Assembly (NCBI GenBank): GCA_004352715.1
Contig: SCFE01000010.1
Location: 1,196,437-1,260,436 of the forward strand
Length of the DNA: 64,000 bases
Direction: 5' to 3'
Source: Hofstenia miamia
Taxonomy: Eukaryota > Xenacoelomorpha > Acoela
Part shown: piece after piece, positions 33,131 through 45,785 of the stretch
Layout: every line of letters begins with the position of its first letter
Numbering within the stretch: position 1 is the first letter of the stretch
The notes under the pieces: generated by a model
Told to the model about the DNA's origin: nothing
The model's database searches: none
The model's input: the letters and a program-made list of their open reading frames with translations, nothing else
Translations under genes and position numbers: made by a program

Positions 33131-33724
33131 CGCATTTCAAATAATGACTTGTATAATTTAGACACTATCTGCGGAAATCATCATGTGCCAATACACTTGC
33201 AGAACAATGCTGTGATAAAACTACAAAATTATTTGGTAAGCATTCTTTTACATTATAATAGTAAATATTGTTTTTCATTGTTATGATTGTTTACATATAA
33301 TATATTATATTTCTTGTGTGTGTGTAAAGATTAAAACTGTTTGTCATTATTTTAATTTCTGTTTTTTATTGTACTAATTGAATGTTTTAGCGTCGTCAAC
33401 TAACATTATTAGAAGAAGAACGTCTATCTTGCAGTATTCTGTGGATGTTTTCTCCACCATTCTCATCCAACAATGAACTCGTGACGAATATTATCATTCA
33501 ACTATAGATGAAATTCGCTATATGAACTTTATCATTTATTAGTGCATTTTATATTTTGTTTGTAAATAAATTTATTTTTTATAAATGTTCATTTTCTCTG
33601 TATGGCGAGAGTTTGTGGAAGCATGTATTTTTACTTGGAAACATTTTTCGATTTCACTTTTTAAACAAGTATGTAAATTAATTTTACTTTGAAATATTTT
33701 TTGATTCCACTTTTTAAACAAGTA
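33131..33724. other. Unassigned AT-rich DNA
   Basis: No gene recognised. An AATAAA-containing stretch (gtaaataaatttattttt) near 33562 could end a small plus-strand transcript, but the upstream frames are short and have no known motif. Confidence 0.4.
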
Positions 33725-34010
33725 TGCAAATGTGGGAAATTAGTACATGCAAAGCAAGTTAATGTGTGAAAGTAATACATGTAAAGTAAGTTAATGTATG
33801 AAAGTAAAAAATGTAAAGTAAGTTAATGTGGAAAAGTAAAAAATGCAAAGTAATTTAATGTGTGAAAGTAATACATGTAACGTAAGTTAATGTGTGAAAG
33901 TAATACATGTAAAGTAAGGTAATGTGGGAAAGTAAAACTAAAAAAATGTAAGGTAATGTGGGAAAGTAAAACTAAAAAAATGTAAGGTAATGTGGGAAAT
34001 TAGATCAGAT
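33725..34010. repeat. Minisatellite, about 32-bp units
   Basis: About eight units built on gtaaagtaagttaatgtgtg followed by aaagtaatacat. The last units shorten to aatgtaaggtaatgtgggaa-type variants. Confidence 0.85.
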
Positions 34011-34203
34011 AAATACCACAAAAACTAGTAAAAGTACATGCATGATGTCAGTAAAACACCTCCGTCGATATCCACAGTGTCTCAGGTCAAAGGCCAACCC
34101 TCTCGACCAATCACAAAAAAAGTGGAACAAACTTCTCCCCACCTCTCGACCAATCAGAAAAAAGTGGAACGAACTGCTCATGGCTTTTACTACTAATGTA
34201 TAA

Positions 34204-35070
34204 GATCAGGATTTTTGTAATGCTGGTTGACTGGTGTTCACTTGGCCTACTAATGAGAACTGCGAGTAGATCTGAAACAAGTGATTATTATCTCAGTGCC
34301 ATGCACTGTTACTGCAAATACCGGCCTAAGTTTTAAGTTTATTAGCCGCCAAGCGGCATTGCCAAGAAGCTAGTTCTACCAGCTGGCTAGGGATTTCTTT
34401 ATACAGGTCTTATTTTGATGTATACGATCAGGATTTTTGTAATGCCAGTTGACTGGTGTTCACTTGGCCTAGTAATGAGAACTGTGAGTAGAACTGAAAC
34501 AAGCAATTATTATCTCAGTGCCATGCACTGTTACTGCAAATACCGGCCTAAGTTTTAAGTTTATTAGCCCCAAGAAGCTAGTTCTACCAGCCGGCTAGGG
34601 ATTTCTTTATACAGGTCTTATTTTGATGCATAAGATCAGGATTTTTGTAATGCCGGTTGACTGGTGTTCACTTGCCCTACTAATGAGAACTGCGAGTAGA
34701 TCTGAAACAAGCGATTATTATCTCAGTGCCATGCACTGTTACTGCAAATACCGGCCNGCCAAGAAGCTAGTTCTACCAGCTGGCTAGGGATTTCTTTATA
34801 CAGTTAATATTTTGATGTATAAGGTCAGGATTTTTGTAATGCCAGTTGACTGGTGTTCACTTGGCCTAGTAATAACAACTGCAAGTAGATCTGAAACGAG
34901 CGATTATTATATCAGTGCCATGCAATGTTACTGCAAATACCGGCCTAAGTTTTAAGTTTATTAGCCGCCAAGCGGCATCGCCAAGAAGCTAGTTCTACCA
35001 GCTGGCTAGGGATTTCTTTATACAGTTAATATTTTGATGTATAAGGTCAGGATTTTTGTAATGCCGGTTG
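34204..35070. repeat. Satellite-like tandem array, 222-bp unit
   Basis: Units start at ga/ggtcaggatttttgtaatg at 34204, 34426, 34634, 34823 and 35045, so periods are 222, 208, 189 (a single N lies inside) and 222. Each contains gttgactggtgttcacttgg, tcagtgccatgcactgttac and ccagctggctagggatttc. Shorter units lack the ccgccaagcggcat segment. Confidence 0.93.
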
Positions 35071-35603
35071 ATCTAACAAATAATAAGAATACGGTATTAT
35101 GTTAAATCAATTTATATCTTGCATTGGATATATACAACTCTCCTTTCAAATCTCTAATGTTGCTTATAAATTGTTGAGGAAGTTGGTGATGAAGCTCTTT
35201 CAATCATGATTCAAGATTCAAGTAATGAAGATATTTTGATGATGGTAGTTCACTTGGATTAGGAAATTTTGAACTCTAATATTGACTGTGAAATTTGTTC
35301 AATTTTTAACCTGTAACCCGACCTGGCCTGTCTAACAATGATCCGTACCCCAAACCAATCAAAGAAGGATTACTTGTATAATAGTCGCAAAAATGTTTTA
35401 GCATAAAAGCATCAATGAAAACAAGACAAAATCAATAACAAATACAAGTATAATTAAAATCTATTAGTCTTTGAGAATTTTAAAGATTGAAGGGTTTGAC
35501 TTCTTAAATTGCTCCTTAATTCTGTTAGTGTTCTTCCTCCCTAACAATTATGAAAAGACAAAAGCATTCTCTGTATGCAAATTGGTTGGATGATAAGATA
35601 TTA
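35071..35603. other. Intergenic DNA, nothing recognised
   Basis: AT-rich with no open frame of note. ttggttggatgataagatat near 35583-35602 matches about 57327-57346, marking the left edge of a duplicated block that has lost about 0.9 kb here. Confidence 0.5.
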
Positions 35604-36250
35604 TTAAGAGGAAACTACGGTCTATATTCAATCTGTTATTGATTATCTTACTGAACATTACCATATTAGAGAAATCAAGATATAGATTTAATGGAAGGAT
35701 GTTGAGTGTCTGTAGCTGAGCAAGATATTCTTCATCAGTATCACAAATTCAACGAACTGCTTTCTTCTGAATGCTTTCAAGTTTCCTCATGCCAGTTCTT
35801 GAAGAGCACCAAGAGCTAATGCAATAATTGCTCTTAACAAAATCTCTGTCAGTTGATGCTTAGAAATATTTACATTTCTTAAATCCATATATTCACAATT
35901 TAAAGTAAATATCTGCTATTATCAACATAAGTTCCTAATAAACAACTAAACGTTTTATATCCGTCTTATAATGGTACAACCGGTTTTAAGACGTCTTAAG
36001 GTATGTCTTCTAAACGCCTTATAAAACAATATTTCTAAACGTTGCTGAATGCCATCTAGTGTCCACCAAATGATATTGTAAAACGGCTTCTAAATCAATT
36101 TAAGCCGTGTTATAAGACGTCTTCTAAACGTTTTATAGTTTATTGGGTTGCTTTCCAGAGCATTTCACATTAATATAAAAATGTAGCAGTAATAATGTAC
36201 TTAACGTGTTGCCATGATATTGTAACAAAGTAATGGGAAGATTTACATGT
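35604..36250. repeat. Duplicated block B, copy 1, with MITE
   Basis: Matches 58250-58890 closely, from ggaaactacggtctatatt to aagatttacatgtttaag. Contains the MITE at 35934-36147. Confidence 0.88.
35934..36147. mobile_element. MITE, CCCAATAAAC family
   Basis: 214 bp from cctaataaacaactaaacg to cgttttatagtttattggg, with imperfect terminal inverted repeats. The interior has gacgtctta motifs and cgttgctgaatgccatctag. Orthologous copy at 58564-58776; related copies at 22380-22621 and 63006-63210. Confidence 0.8.
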
Positions 36251-37229
36251 TTAAGTACTTGACAATTGGCTTTGCATAGAAAATGAATAACACTAAAATC
36301 AGAGTTTTTATTTGTCGTTTTCTTCTGCCTTCTTCTTTGTACTTATTGTTGTTGCACATTATATCTTACTGGCACAATAAAAATAATTTTATAAGGGAAG
36401 TGATCCAAAAAAGATACTCTAAAATAGCGTTAACTAACGCTGCTTTAACTAGAGAGCAATCAAGCACTATTTGAATTGTGATTACAACACTGAGTGATAT
36501 AACCCACTAGCCCAAACGGGTGTTGAATAATTTGTATTTAGGAGAAAAGCACGCCTAATTTGCCTCTAGTTAATGCGTGAGTTCACACAATTTCAGAATG
36601 TCCTTATTGGATCACTTCCCTAGTAATAGTGGTTTACAAAGAGTTATTACATAGAGGTATTTCTTAATGAGAAAAAAACAGCACATCTTTCAGGATTCAA
36701 TAATCTAATAGACAAGCTTATCAGTATTTAAGTGTTGTATTAGAGCCTTTTACATTTGTGCCTTGATTTCAATCAGAGGGGTAATCGGGTCGGGTTCGGA
36801 TAGTGATATGTTCAGTTTTTGAAAACTAAGTGGGTTGAGTTTGTATCGAAAAAAACTGATTTCATTATAAGTATAATAAGACAAATTTATTTGTGGTGAT
36901 CATTCAATATCTAATGTGTACCAACTCAAGGATGCTTCAACTTGGGGTTGGATTATTTTTTTAAAACAATTTTTTAACAACTGATAATTTTAGAAATTCG
37001 ATTTGAAATTTGGCTCTTTCATAGTAACAAGACAAGGCCAGTCTTGTATATTTTCCCGTTTAAGGCATCAACATGAAATTATCGTTCGTCTGATAAGCGT
37101 AGTTCCTAATATATTATATGTGTGTGGCATATTGCCAAAGCCAAAATTGTTTTATTACGAAGGGAGGCTGCATAGTTTCAGTTATCAAAATTTTCTAAAT
37201 GATATAATATTGATCCTAGAAATGAGGTC
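36251..37229. other. Intergenic DNA, no convincing gene
   Basis: Short frames at 36283-36474 and 37003-37254 have no known motif, no clear signals, and AT-driven composition. I do not call them genes. Confidence 0.45.
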
Positions 37230-37874
37230 GATATTGGAAACATATATGCAATGAAGCAAACTTAAAAGAAAAACAGTATAAAAGTACGTTCTATTTACTT
37301 AGAAGGAATCTTATGTAAAATTTAATATTAAATAATAGATTGGGAATTCTTAAGAATTGTCTAACAAATAGTTTATTTTTAACGTATTTTCTAAAAATCA
37401 TATATTTTTCATTTAGAACTCAGTTTATTCCATAATTTGCCACTAGTAAGCCAGACTAATCACAACCATTGTTATTACTATCCAACTTGTATTCTTAGCA
37501 TTGAATTTGATAAAATTTAGAAATCTAAAAAAATTCTTCATTAAAAAATTCATGAAGAATATAAAAATTATTTCTAGACATGGAAACTGCTACAACATTA
37601 GCTGTTAGGGTTGATTTCTGATAGCTAAGATAATCGCGAAATACATGATAATAAATTAATTTAATCAAGTAAACCATAGGAAATCAATGCTGGGACAATA
37701 ATTGGAGATTCATTAATATTCACTGATTTTAATGTATTTTTTATGTATCAGTGATAAGTGTTCGAGAAATACATAAAAATCATTGAATGTTTATAGGTCT
37801 GATAAGTCTCAGGCTTAAATTGGGTCTATTTGAAAGCCTACCATCTCTTGAATGAATTAAAATGTAAACTATTA
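37230..37874. repeat. 3' flank of the complete transporter, duplicated
   Basis: Matches 60783-61444 (for example ggaatcttatgtaaaattta and cactgattttaatgtatttt), so the duplication extends beyond the stop codon. No AATAAA is visible immediately downstream of the stop. Confidence 0.8.
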
Positions 37875-40800
37875 TCATAGTGACTTGGTATATTTCTTAA
37901 ATATTTGGAAATTTGTATTTACAATAAAGAAATAGATAAATGCAAGCATGGAGATTGTAACTGATAAAGCAATTCCAAATAAACTCCAGTAAATTCCAAG
38001 AAATGATTTAAGAACCCCAATGTAGAAAATGGCACCAAAGGAAATGCCACTCGTGGAAAAAGCAAAACCTGAGGTACTTACAAACATAGTTATGGAAACT
38101 ATGCTTTTTGATGGAAACGTTTGAGAAAGGTAAATGCTTAATGCAGGGTAAACTGCTGTGATAAAAGATCCTCTTGCTATATAGAAAAGAGAGACAATTC
38201 CGCTTATGATGTAAAAATTCTTCATAAATTCAAAATACTTTGAAAGATATAAGAGTATGGTGCATAAGCAGTACAAAAATAAAGAAATAAAAACTACAAT
38301 GAAACTGAAACCCTTGTTTGATATATAGCATCCAAAGAATAAACTTGAAGGCATCATTGGGATTGAACAAAGAAGATAAGCTGTAATTAACTCTTCATCA
38401 TTTAATTCAATAGTGTTCTTGAAAAAATCTGCTAAAACTCTATCAAAATAACCATATGTTACGCTTGCATAAAATCGATTCAACAAGAAAACAACAACAC
38501 GAATATCTTTGAAGAAGCTAAAATATGAATCATCAGTTCCGCCTAATTCATCAATATTGTGTAATAAATCTTTAGGCTTTTGAAAAGCCATAGATAGGCA
38601 TGGAATGACCATTATTAATTCTAAGACACCACAGATGTAAAACGGTGTTGAATAATTGAAATTCTGAGAAAAAAACAACGAAATTTGAGGTCCAATAGTT
38701 ATACCAAAATAGAAAAAAGGAATAAAAGCATTTGATATTTTTTTACCAATTTCGTCAAAGTAAATATTCATCATTGTAAATGCCAGCGACCAGATAACAC
38801 CTGCACTGAAGCCAACAATGAAACGCATAATTATGCTCAATAAGTTGTAGGCAATAAGATTGTTAAAGGTATCGACATATCTAAATGTTATCATTTTAAA
38901 TAAATAAATTTTATATTATATAATTAACATTAATTTTATCAAAGCTTCAAATGTATTCTCCAATAGTTTATTGCTACAATTCAATGATCGAACCTATTTT
39001 AACAAGTTGATTAAAGGTAAATCCAATACTATAGATATATATGACTACATTTTAAAAACTTGATTCAAAACAAACTAATTTAATACAAATGAACCAGAAA
39101 AAGGAAAACATTTATTTTATATTAGTGAGCGGTTGTCTCTTTACTAAACTATCTTTTCCAGTACCACTCAAGCAATTTATTAAAAATACTACAAACATTA
39201 GTGAATTAAAAACATTTTTTGATTATTTTCATAAAGAATACAATCAACATATTTTACAGTTCTCATTGATAAATCTAACAAACATTATTTGCTTAGCTAC
39301 ACCCCAAAATAATCTCAATGCTGCCTCTTAAGTGCCATGGCCCATGGCTGACGTGGCTTGAAACAAGATGCAACATGATTTCAAAGAATGCATGAATGAC
39401 ATGACATTCGACCAGAGATAGCACGCTTTAAATGTGTTTAAATTGGAATAACAGTTGTAACTAGGATAAATTAAAAAAAATATTTTTTTCTTAGCCGAAT
39501 ACATTTTTTCGGGGTTTCTGGTCAATTTGATATTGCCTAAACGAATTTGATGTCATTTTCCTAGTAGAAACAATACTTTGGAAATATCATTGGACTGACC
39601 TGAATTAATTTCAGTCAATTTTTGGGATATCAGATTCGAGTTAGTAAACCAAGAGCACATAGCAGCAATATAACGGTTAGTTTCTATTTATTACTTTAGT
39701 AGGTATTCAAAGATTTTCCACAAATGAGGGTTTTTGCTATTCAATTAATTTTATTTAACAAAATCAAGTTTTGAATTTCCTTGAAAAAATGTTTTTCATT
39801 TATATTTTAAATGATCCCACATAGGAACATTTAACATTTAAAATTGATACAACATTGACAAATAACATTTTTTACTTCAATGTAGCCACCCATGTAGCTG
39901 CCACCAGTGATCCCCTGGTGAGGAATGAGTGGGATGAGCGGCCACCAGTGGACCACTAGTGTCATCTTTTAATAATAAATGATATATGAGCTAATGCTTG
40001 TAAGTAAAGTATTATTCATTATTATGCTTCTTAGATCTCATAAATATGTAAAATTCATTGTGAAGAGATTTTTTCAAATTTTCTGCTCCCAAAAATTATA
40101 ACATATATGTGATGAATGAAATTTCAAAATAATTTATGCATGGTTATTCCCGGATCTTGAAATTAATGTCTATATGAGTACTTAAAATTGGGCAAATATT
40201 TTTATTTATTGGAAAAAATAATTTTTTTTAAAATTGCATTGTCTTCCTAAATTGAAAATTAAATTTAAATTGGGCATTTTTATATGCTTGTTGTTATTGC
40301 TACATTGTTTAGGGCTTGATTCATCTGTGCCACGATGTAATTTAACATATGGGAACCAGAATATAGTGTAAAAATATAGTCGAATGGAACATTTTTATGT
40401 AAATTTTCTATAATAGTAATAATAATATAAATAACGACAATATTAATAATATTAATGTACTTTATTATATATTTGCAAAAATCATAAAACTATATATTTG
40501 TTAAAAATTTTCTTACAATGAAAGACTTGTAAAATATATCTTGAGTAACTGATATTCTAGCAGATCGAGAATATATTTTTTGAAACAAAAGAGAATGAAC
40601 AACACAAATATCAGTATCAATGACACATTTATAGTAAGCATTTTAGAGTTATAGCCCTCTAATATCAATTTGTACTTACGTCCATTATCCAAACAAAAAT
40701 TTTCCTAAGTTTGTAATCTAAGCAAACATGATCAGATCATATCTAATCTGAGCTAAAAATAAATAATCCAAAGTTATGGCTACTTCAGGTAAGAAAACCA

Positions 40801-41129
40801 TGTAGTAGCATATTTAAAGACGTTTGCATAAATATTAATATTCAAAACACGCACCCGAATAATATAATAGCATTTGCAGAGATGCAAGCCGCAAAAATAA
40901 ACAACGTTCGAATATGTTTCTTAATGTTTAGGACCAACAAGGTAGAAGAAGCGACAAATTGACCAATCGTAAACATTGCCATTGTAAAGGCCATCATGGT
41001 TTGGGAAGTTCCATGAACCTTCATCGCACGCAATGGATAGATCGGCCCAATAATCGATTCATTTACACCTTTTGAGAAGAAAACAAGAACTAAACCCAAT
41101 AAACCAAAAAAACTTGTTACTCTATTCAT
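37875..41129 (-). CDS. MFS transporter, complete two-exon copy
   Basis: Exon 1 is 40855-41129 and exon 2 is 37875-38880, with a 1974-nt intron: donor GG|gtgcgtg, acceptor catttag|ATATGTCG. The join keeps frame (427 codons, 426 residues), a usual length for the family. I count 12 hydrophobic segments: three in exon 1, nine in exon 2. The GxxxxGP...YPLR start, RFIVGFSAGVIWSLAF (TM4) and FYFGITIGPQISLFF (TM5) fit the major facilitator superfamily. The nearest impression is the SLC18/drug:H+ antiporter group (vesicular-amine or SLC18B1-like). The usual motif A between TM2 and TM3 is degenerate (LNIKKHIRTLF). Function would be proton-coupled export or vesicle loading of a small molecule; the substrate cannot be told. 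Additional partial copies lie at 28.8, 30.3-30.8 and 61.4-62.5 kb. Confidence 0.82.
38881..40854 (-). other. Intron of the complete transporter copy
   Basis: 38881-39590 matches the exon-2 flanks of the other two copies. 39591-40854 matches 27491-28778 next to the orphan exon 1. Thus this copy alone preserves both halves joined. The 39089-39331 open frame inside it is not supported as a gene. Confidence 0.8.
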
Positions 41130-41347
41130 TCAGTGAAGATCTATTCTTTTGACAATTGGCAAGCTATTGCAATTGTGTGCTTAGACAAGTGAAACAAGTT
41201 GGAACAGCTTAATGTGCTTCAAACGGACGTAATCTATTTCATGAGTAAATACCAGTTGCATTGTGATGTATTCACCACCAAACAATTGAATTTTGTATTA
41301 GTTTTAAATTTTGAATAATTAATTCAAATTTTATCAACTTTCAAACA

Positions 41348-41349
<2 letters not shown>

Positions 41350-41393
<44 letters not shown>
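41350..41393. repeat. (TA)n microsatellite
   Basis: About 22 TA units just upstream of the complete transporter. Similar tracts occur at about 42043-42062, 42977-43004, 43717-43742, 43855-43880, 44878-44911, 46083-46104, 47380-47404, 48470-48495 and 57139-57176. Several border assembly gaps. Confidence 0.95.
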
Positions 41394-41396
<3 letters not shown>

Positions 41397-41583
41397 GTTC
41401 TAAAAAAGGCATGTAATTGGGGTGTAAAAATCAATAGTTTTGAAAAAACAACCTGACAATAATAGCTACCATAAATAATTTTTTGAAATTCGCCACAGAT
41501 GAAACTAAGACTAGTTTATATTTGAAATTTCCCTATTGCAGTAGCTAAGTAGAGTAATTAAACTAAAGATAAAATTTATAATA

Positions 41584-41905
41584 ATGAACACCAAATTAAA
41601 ACAGACAAAGATATTACCAATATTTATATCATTTAAAACATCTAAAATAATCACTAAAAATAAAAACCCAGTTCCGAAAAATTTGGTTTCTGCCTTAATA
41701 TATAAATTCCAATGTGATGATTGTAAAAATCATACATCGGAGAAACTAAAAGACATCAATGAACCAGAATAAAAGAACATCTAAATGAGCACCTAAAATC
41801 AGAAATATATTTACATAAGCATGCTGCAAGAGAAGATAATTTCTATATACTACTAAAATCAAACTATCAAAAAATAGATGACAACAAACATGTTAACATA
41901 AAATT
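41584..41905 (+). mobile_element. Penelope-like element fragment 1 (GIY-YIG end)
   Basis: Reads NPVPKNLVSALIYKFQCDDC, then after a one-base shift SYIGETKRHQ, a stop, and RIKEHLNEHLKSEIYLHKH. The IYK..C..C...YIGETKR.....EH pattern, with a CxxC just before the YIG half, is the GIY-YIG endonuclease signature found at the C-terminus of Penelope-like retroelements. Broken by a frameshift and a stop. Same orientation as fragment 2. Confidence 0.7.
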
Positions 41906-42139
41906 TATTTTAAAAACGCATGCAATATTAATTTATAAAGTGTACTTATTGTAAATTTATTACCGCATTATTGTTATATTGAAGATGATTCTAACGTCAA
42001 GCAAACATGAATACATCAAAACTCAGTATAATTACATTTGTATATATATATATATATATATATTGTTCTTTGATACATTTTGATGAAATATTAGTGTTAC
42101 ATTCTAAGAAATACGAAACTAGTTAGTACATAAAAACGA

Positions 42140-42710
42140 CAAATTCTGATTATACATTCCTTACCATTCAAATTGTAACAAAGCATACAAAATAAATACA
42201 ATCAAAGCTTCGTTTAATAGGGCTAAACTTACATCCTTAAATTACAAACACCTTACAAATGCCATCAACAAAGTTTTTAAAACACTTGAAAATAAGGGTT
42301 ATCCGCACAAATTAATCAAACAATATTCAAACACTTTATTTTGCAATAACAAAGAAGACAATAAAATAGAAAAGTTTGAAGAAACCAAGATCAATGAATA
42401 TTTAAAGCTTCCTTATATATGTATCCAAATTCAATGTTTAAAAAAGAAAATAACAAATATGAATACAAATTTAAAATTGACAAAGATCGTTCCTATATTT
42501 ACATCGTATAGAACTAAAGATATGTTCCAAAATAAAGATCAAATTCCAAAGAATTTAGTTTCCTCGGTTGTCTACAATTATAAATGTAATGATTGTGAAA
42601 AATCATACGTCGGGGAAACAAAGCGAAATTTGGTAACAATAATGAAGGAGCATGTTAACGGACACCTAAGATCAGAAATATTAATTCATGAACATCTAGA
42701 TAAAGAATAA
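42140..42710 (+). mobile_element. Penelope-like element fragment 2 (RT tail plus GIY-YIG)
   Basis: The first part (about 42200-42455) reads like the tail of a Penelope reverse transcriptase (HLTNAINKVFKTLENKGYPH and later EYLKLPYICIQIQCLKKK). It is followed by a frame at 42459-42710: IPKNLVSSVVYNYKCNDCEK, SYVGETKRNL and EHVNGHLRSE. These give the GIY-YIG core with its CxxC and the conserved Arg (in TKR). It would nick target DNA during retrotransposition. Truncated at both ends; no catalytic RT motifs are present here. Confidence 0.72.
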
Positions 42711-42719
42711 ATTTTTTAC

Positions 42720-42972
42720 ATACAACTAAAAACACAACCATCCTAAAATAGGCGAAGCTTTAATCATCAAGCAAACAAAAAAACATCAATTACTAAATAA
42801 GCAAAAAAGCATGATAACTAATTTATTTTAGTGTGCATGCAGTCACTACAATATTATAATAGTGTAGTCAATTGTAAATATTCATTTCTCCACATATTTG
42901 TTACTGATGATGATTTCAGAATGGAAACCAATCTATAAATGAATATTGCAAAGCTCAGTATAATTACTTCTA

Positions 42973-43008
<36 letters not shown>

Positions 43009-43747
43009 ACTTTTGAATTCCTAGACACACAAACATTTATGGAATTCGCTGACATGTTCCATACGCAAGATAGAGACAAGCGGTTGATAGACTGCACTTC
43101 AGCCATGTACAGTTGAATCGTAACTTATCCATGGAGTTGTTTTTATGGTAGCAATATTCTCTGTGTGCCTCATTCACAGTACCCATAAACCTAACATTAT
43201 ACTATGTTCTTCATCATGATAGAGCCTACTCAATGAAAACATATTCATTTTGAATCATGTAAGCAAAGCAAAGCCTTTTAAGAAGGATTTAAAACAAAGT
43301 AACTACGTGAAAACATTTGATGGAAAAGGCGTTGTGTTAATTGAATAAACATTGCCAATTATAATTGCTTTGTAAACTAACAAAAACAGCTTAGTTGAAC
43401 CTCTATTAGTATTATATTATAATTATTTTATAATTTAAATTGAAACTTACTAATATCAACAATATATTTGCATATCCCTTCTACATATTGGTTGGGGTTA
43501 GGTTTAGGGTTAGATCTATAATTATTATATTGATAAACTAGCATATTTTTGCAATTATTTGATTGTGTGTGTGGGGGGGGCGGATATCTTCTTAACTTAA
43601 CCGGATCCTTGAAAATCAGAATATATTTAAATTAAAAAGAGAAATATATACTATTTCTATCCTCAAAAATGAAATTGGTCCATTCCTATATGTGCTAAGC
43701 TAAAGTTGATTTTGATTTATATATATATATATATATATATATCGCCT
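42720..43747. other. AT-rich intergenic DNA
   Basis: No gene seen. Holds (TA)n at about 42977-43004 and a short G run (gtgtgtgtggggggggcgg) near 43564-43582. The right end at 43712-43747 repeats across the following gap. Confidence 0.55.
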
Positions 43748-43848
43748 NNNNNNNNNNNNNNNNNNNNNNNNNNNNNNNNNNNNNNNNNNNNNNNNNNNNN
43801 NNNNNNNNNNNNNNNNNNNNNNNNNNNNNNNNNNNNNNNNNNNNNNNN
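43748..43848. other. Assembly gap (101 N) flanked by identical sequence
   Basis: tgatttatatat...atcgcct occurs just before the gap (43714-43747) and just after it (43849-43884). This is a likely artefact of closing a gap on a microsatellite. Confidence 0.95.
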
Positions 43849-43884
43849 TGATTTATATATATATATATATATATATATATCGCC

Positions 43885-44875
43885 TTCGGAATTCTAGACA
43901 TGAAATTTTTATAAAGGAAACATTAATGAAAATGAACGCAAAGTCTATGAAAATTTAATGTCAGAAATGTATGTAGTTACACAAAATGGAATAGAATAAG
44001 AAATTTAGAACTTTATGAGTGACTTTATCTATTTGAAATATAAACTGACAACAACAATGCGAATTCAAACATGTTGGAATCGGTGCATTATTTTCTTATA
44101 AATTGATGATTTTTTCAAATATTGATATTCCATAATTTGAATGGCAAAATGTATTACCAGTACTAGAATTACAACAATCAAGAATCTTTTGCATCCTCTG
44201 CCACTCTTTCTATTGTTTTGTAACACTGCAATCATTGTAATCAATAAATTTTGAAAATCATTAATTACAGACCTATTCGAATTGTAAAACTATGCTAAAA
44301 TTTCGCAATTCTTATCATCTAGCAATGATTTTTGAACATTTATAAATTGTATTGTATCCACATATTTAGTAGAAAATAAGTATAACTATATGCACATTTT
44401 GGTAGTCCCTAAGGGAATTCTAATTCAAAACGGTTTGCATTAATGAGAATGGAATTTGCAATATTTTTTATACTAAAAGTAAAAATATTCAAGCAGCTGT
44501 TCAATTTTTAAAATATAAATTTCATTATGTGAATGGAATCACTAATGTAAATAATGTACAAGAAATCAAGATTTCATTAACAACATCACAATAATTTCGG
44601 CTAAAACTATGATCAATTTAGTTGTTAACTTTGATTAGTAATATTGTTCTAATTTGTGTTAAATCGCGATACAATTGATAATTTCATATAAAAACATACA
44701 TGTCTCATGTTTTGGGTGTTTACACTGTGACACAAGACATAAGGTACTCGAGAAAATAAAAATCTTTTGATATTCGAATGTTTTTCAAGTGCTCTACTTG
44801 AGTGGTTGAATGTCGCGTGGTTTGCATGTTTAGACGTGACATTCGCTCATTGAAAACACAGATATGCATGTCTCA

Positions 44876-44918
<43 letters not shown>

Positions 44919-45785
44919 ATATGGTAAAATGTACATCAATAACAAGTACGTTTGACAAGCACCAATCTCATGAACTCCCTGACCAAGCATTCGTTTCAAG
45001 TTGCAGAGTAAATATAATGTGTAATGAGTATTACCACCAATACAACACATTGTACTATCAAAAAACAATAATTATTTACTAACCTTCTATGAGAAATAGT
45101 ATTCTAATGTTAAATTTGATATCTATAAACTATTGAAATTTGAAGATCAAAAAACATTACTTCGAATTGAAAAGAATCATTATCATCCTCTTCATTATAT
45201 TATTATGCAGCATCAAAATCTGCAAACAGAAAATATATTTACAAGAAAATGCTTGTCAAAACGAAAGCATATAGAAAACCTTCATTGTTCTCATATTGAT
45301 CAATTATTGAGTAATTATTCTCTCAAGTGTAAGACATATTTTAGCACAAATTTTTTTTTGTTGGTGCTTATTAAAAGTTTATGGTGTAGTGAGTTCAGCA
45401 TAAGAAATCGGTGTTTAGCATGCTTGTGTTTCAATTTTTTTCTAAATTTTTTGTAATTTTTCTGCTCTAGTCTCATTTTCTAAATCGTTCCAAATCTTTG
45501 AGGTTGCTCTTTAAAATAAATTAAAGAAATTAGCAAGAAAAGACATTGGTCCTCAACATTTCATGTTGAAATAAAATTGAAACTGTATGGAATTATACTT
45601 GATATAGCGGCAAAGAGCTCTAAATAACAGAAAAATTGAAACGGAAATATTAGAGTAAAAATGTGTAGGTGGGAAAATTTTTTGCAACACTTACAGAAAC
45701 GTTAATAGATTGCTCTATTATATTGTGGATTAAAAATACCTAATACATATTGTGTACCTGACTGTAAATGTGGTTATTACAGATA
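43885..45785. other. AT-rich intergenic DNA, no convincing gene
   Basis: Contains a (TA)n tract at about 44878-44911. The frame at 45133-45456 (107 residues) has no recognisable domain and its composition is that of the local AT-rich DNA, so I do not call it. Confidence 0.5.

Noticed and set aside
45133-45456. 107-residue plus-strand frame
   Set aside because: No motif, AT-driven composition, and no splice or polyadenylation context.
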